The notes beneath the pieces are model-generated. The model searched no databases and was not told the DNA's origin. It worked only from the letters and a program-made list of their open reading frames with translations. A program made the translations under genes and the position numbers. A stretch of DNA of 64,000 bases from Coprinopsis marcescibilis (lineage: Eukaryota; Basidiomycota; Agaricomycetes; Agaricales; Psathyrellaceae). Shown piece by piece: positions 61,025 through 64,000 of the stretch (the stretch's first letter is position 1; every line of letters starts with the position of its first letter). The stretch is taken from positions 30,532 to 94,531 of the forward strand of contig ML210262.1 in the NCBI GenBank assembly GCA_004369085.1, written 5' to 3'.

Positions 61025-61478
61025 ACGCTATCAGAGTTTCGTTTCGGCTTGTTAGGGAGTTGCGATTGGAGATGGTGGAGATGGGTTTTCGATGACTGAA
61101 TAGGGGCAGACGTGGGTCGTAATGCATAACATGAAGCCCCGCACGCTTGGACCAACAGTTACTTGAGGAGGGAACTGATTGGGAGCTGATGCGGCCTTCG
61201 TCTGTAGGCTCTATTTCTTTCATTGTCTATCTATACCTGTCGTTCCCTTGTCGTCATCAAGTGCTTGCGCAAATAAACACGAAATTCCCAAACAAAACCC
61301 CCGAGAAATATCGCTTTCTGAAACCTCGGTGACGCTGAGGCTCGGTCTATGGAGCAGGAACTCCGCTACACACCACCAATACCGTCATCGGTAGATTTAA
61401 CGGTCGCACCGCGTCATGGCAGTTTCGCTATATAACACCTTGCTCTTCCTTGCAAACCCCCAATCTTCCCAACACATA
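61025..61478. other. Spacer between RPL10A and the small hydrophilic protein gene
   Basis: Only short frames. Promoter of the downstream gene. Nothing else seen. Confidence 0.45.
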
Positions 61479-61883
61479 ATGGATTTCTTCAAGAGTAATA
61501 AAACATCGGGTCAGCAGGAGCAGGGTAGTGGAGGTCTCATGGGGAAAATAAATGAATCCATGGGTGGTGGGCAGAAGGGAGAACAGAAAGAAGGTAAGCA
61601 TGTCTCGCTATGAGACATAAATTGTGCCAGTTCCTGATAATTCTCTCGTTGTTGCCAGATTATCTTGATAAAGGTTTGCCGTGGTTATCCCTATACCGCA
61701 AATGCATCTTTCCTGACTTTATGTGACGCAGGTGTCGACTTTGTCCAAGAGCGCTTTATGGGCCAGGGTCAGCAAAACAATGAGAGTGCGATGGAGCAAG
61801 CCAAGGATGAGCAGATTTCCGATGCTATTCGGCGAGGGTTCAAGAGCACTTCGGGACGTGACTTTCCCGTGGGGGATAAATAA
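61479..61883 (+). CDS. Small hydrophilic fungal protein with a 15-nt micro-exon
   Basis: Start at 61479 (MDFFKSNKTSGQQEQGSG). Exon 1 ends at KEG-type codons (gtaagcatg donor). The frame must then run through a 15-base exon (61659-61673, AT TAT CTT GAT AAA G) to spell EDYLDKG, and on to VDFVQERFMGQGQQNNESAM and EQAKDEQISDAIRRGFKST, ending SGRDFPVGDK. About 93 residues, Gly/Gln/Lys-rich, no Cys, probably partly disordered. The EDYLDKGVDFVQE and AKDEQISD blocks recur in many fungal proteins of similar size, sometimes linked to stress. The function is not established. Confidence 0.75.
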
Positions 61884-62516
61884 TGGTTGGGGCTTGAGGC
61901 CGGGCGGCGGTGTGAAATAGATACGATATTATCATGGACATTGAGTTCTGGGCACGATTGAAGGTGCAGGTGGAGGCGCTTTTCTTGCTGGACTGTCATT
62001 TAACCTCGAAAGCATAACGCGCATAATGTAATTATAGACTCGGTCCACGAAACATTTCATCATGAAACCAGCTTTGTCTTAAGATTTAACAGACAAAGGG
62101 CAAAGAAAATCGCAGGTCATTCATTGCCTATAACCCGCTGATCGCCGAGTAAGATGGTGAACACTTACTTACATTTTGGAAAGATTGGATGTTCTAAATC
62201 CTGCATAATTACGATTTGGTGGCCTTGTTTCTCAACGAATGTCAAGTGTATATACAAGCAAAGTCTACCCTCTTCATCATGGATGATACTCGGTAGGCCC
62301 CGATCTAAGTTCCAAACATGTGACACTGCCATAACACTTTTTCATGTGCACAAACCCTTCCTTACTCTGTCACCTAAGATGTGCACCCTACCACGGGACG
62401 GCATGCTTGCACTAAGATACGAAAGACAAGTCATAGTACACCGATGATAAATATATAAGTTAGCCTTAAAAAAGAGAATGATCTTGTAGAAGGTATAAAT
62501 GCACAAGGTTACACAG
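61884..62516. other. Convergent 3' flank
   Basis: Between the small hydrophilic protein gene (plus) and the GMC gene (minus). No gene seen. Confidence 0.45.
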
Positions 62517-63720
62517 TTACACCGGCAATGACCAGTCCTGAAGAATCAAGTCGGATGCGCGTTCGGCGATGATGTAGGTTGGTACGGCGGTGTGTCCATC
62601 CGGAATATGAGGCTATCCCAGCGGGTGGTCAACCAGAGTTATTTTGAGAAACCTCCAATAAACTTACCATGACGGACGCGTCCACCACTCGCAATCCCCT
62701 CAAGCCTTTCACCTTGAGGTCTGGGTCAACGACGCCATAATCAGAGCCCCTGGGCGACATTATGGCACCTCCGACGCCATGAATACCGGAGGAGACTTCG
62801 TTCCTCATCGCATCCTCCCAATCTGCCCTAGAGAGGATGTCTGGGTCGGGATATTGGGGAGCACCCAGGATAGTTGACCAATTTGGCCCGGTAAAGAACT
62901 TCTTGCTGAGGCGAATGGCTTCCGCATAGAGATCAAGGTCGACCTGCTCTGCCAGGTATGCTGGGTTTACGAGAGGATCGTCGAATGGGTTCGAGGAGCG
63001 AACGCCCACCGTTCCGCCTAGAATGTTTACATGTGCAAAAGTTGAGAAAGGGTCTTCGCCTTGGACAAAAGGAGTCTGCGTACTCGAGAACGGCTGTGCA
63101 ATTACAAGCAGTGCCCCGCAGATGTTGAACCCGCCAGGCACATCCTGTGAACACAGATCACTCAGTAACTTGCTGAGCCTGGTCATAAAGTTTATTCCGA
63201 CTCACCGCGTTTACAGGGAGGAGCTCCATGTGTGGCACGTTTGGCCCGGCCGCTGGGTCATTATGGTTCTTCCAGACAGAAGAGTTGGCCGCAATTCGAG
63301 CGAACAAAAGCTGGTGTGAGCCTATTCCTCTGTCGCTAAATGGGCCAGTCTTGGAGGTCTGCCATTGTTGTAGCGCAGCCGCTCTGTCGAGGCTAACATA
63401 TCGCATGGATTGGAGATCTCAAAAAAGATCTAAAGGCAAATGAGAGGACGTACGGCGGAAGTGCCCCTTGGGCGGTGCGAGCATACGGGAAAGTCATGGA
63501 AGCATGATCCCTAAAGTATTTCCCAACATCTGGGAGATTATGGAAGGCAGGGATGCCGAGTCGCTTCAGCTCTGTTGCATCCCCGATTCCAGAGTTGAGC
63601 AAAAGCTGAGGGGTGCCGATTGAGCCAGCCGACACAATAACCTCATGCCTAGCGTTGATGGTCCTGAGCACTCTCCCTAATGTACGGATCAGCGTGAGCA
63701 TCACTCCGAGTCCTCGCACA
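62517..63720 (-). CDS. GMC oxidoreductase, C-terminal part (5' end missing or interrupted)
   Basis: FAD-dependent glucose-methanol-choline oxidoreductase, aryl-alcohol-oxidase-like subfamily. Present: the GMC signature 2 region NARHEVIVSAGSIGTPQLLL then NSGIGDATELKRLG, DVGKYFRDHASMTFPYA, GIGSHQLLFARIAANSSV, the substrate domain FSTFAHVNILGGTVG and SNPFDDPLVNPAYLAEQ, the first active-site His region GIHGVGGAIMSPRGSDYGVV, LRVVDASVM, and after a gtaagt intron PHIPDGHTAVPTYIIAERAS with the second His. It stops at 62517. The FAD-binding N-terminus (GxGxxG) is not in the window: beyond 63720 the sequence becomes a tandem repeat. These enzymes often supply H2O2 in lignocellulose decay. Confidence 0.85.
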
Positions 63721-63740
63721 TGCTAGGCGGTGGCACACGT

Positions 63741-64000
63741 ACAGTCGACACCGTCTTAAACCATACCGGTGCTAACCCATAAACCGGGAAATCCCATACA
63801 TTTTGAGATCCCCCAGCCTCGTTCCCACCCAAATCCATAAAAAATCCCATAAACCCGTGAAACCCCATACAGTCGACACCGTCTTAAACCATACCGGTGC
63901 TAACCCATAAACCGGGAAATCCCATACATTTTGAGATCCCCCACCCTCGTTCCCACCCAAATCCACAAAAAATCCCATAAACCCTTGAAACCCCATAACC
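63741..64000. repeat. Tandem repeat, 128-bp unit, two copies to the window edge
   Basis: Two adjacent copies of a 128-bp unit (63741-63868 and 63869-63996) begin with ACAGTCGACACCGTC and differ at about three positions. The array probably continues beyond the window. Each unit contains several short subrepeats such as CCCATAAACC. It abuts the 5' side of the GMC gene fragment. Confidence 0.93.

Overview
The window looks like nuclear DNA from a mushroom-forming basidiomycete (Agaricomycetes). Genes are split by many introns of about 50-60 nt, coding density is high, and the families are fungal: Zn(II)2Cys6 and bZIP regulators, WSC and GMC secreted-type proteins, a type I metacaspase, a UPF0187 bestrophin, MARVEL and RWD proteins, and lineage-expanded seven-TM proteins. 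No virus, CRISPR array or intact transposon was seen. Gene models were spliced by eye, so exon borders are predictions.

Layout. 0.3-9.4 kb: a Gcn4-type bZIP regulator, an M17 leucine aminopeptidase and a Zn2Cys6 regulator. 9.4-19.6 kb: gene-poor, with a small secreted protein, an LTO1/Yae1-type Fe-S adaptor and a Med25-like vWA protein. 19.6-24.7 kb: a metacaspase, a TauD-type dioxygenase with a one-base frame break, and a membrane-anchored alpha/beta hydrolase. 24.9-29.3 kb: two seven-TM paralogues and a decayed third, all minus strand. 29.8-32.5 kb: cohesin loader MAU2/SCC4. 32.9-36.0 kb: two helical-bundle proteins (called HB here), minus strand. 36.8-45.5 kb: bestrophin, an F-box/LRR-like protein, a MARVEL protein and an RWD/DUF1115 protein. 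46.0-49.6 kb: two more seven-TM paralogues, plus strand. 49.8 kb: an intron-containing tRNA-Ser(CGA). 51.1-56.9 kb: three more HB proteins, plus strand. 57.2-64 kb: a WSC protein, ribosomal protein uL1 (RPL10A), a small hydrophilic protein with a 15-nt micro-exon, a partial GMC oxidoreductase, and a 128-bp tandem repeat at the right edge.

The most interesting content is the five-member HB family. Each member has an N-terminal alpha-helical bundle resembling the MLKL/HeLo-like membrane-acting domains of fungal cell-death proteins, a linker, and a short Asn/Gly-rich motif near the C-terminus. In four members a phase-1 intron follows directly after that motif. The arrangement (helical executor plus short polar, possibly amyloid-forming motif) recalls HET-S, HELLP and necroptosis signalling, but no known motif is matched exactly and no NLR partner lies in the window. 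The HB arrays sit beside arrays of the seven-TM family in both halves of the window, on opposite strands.
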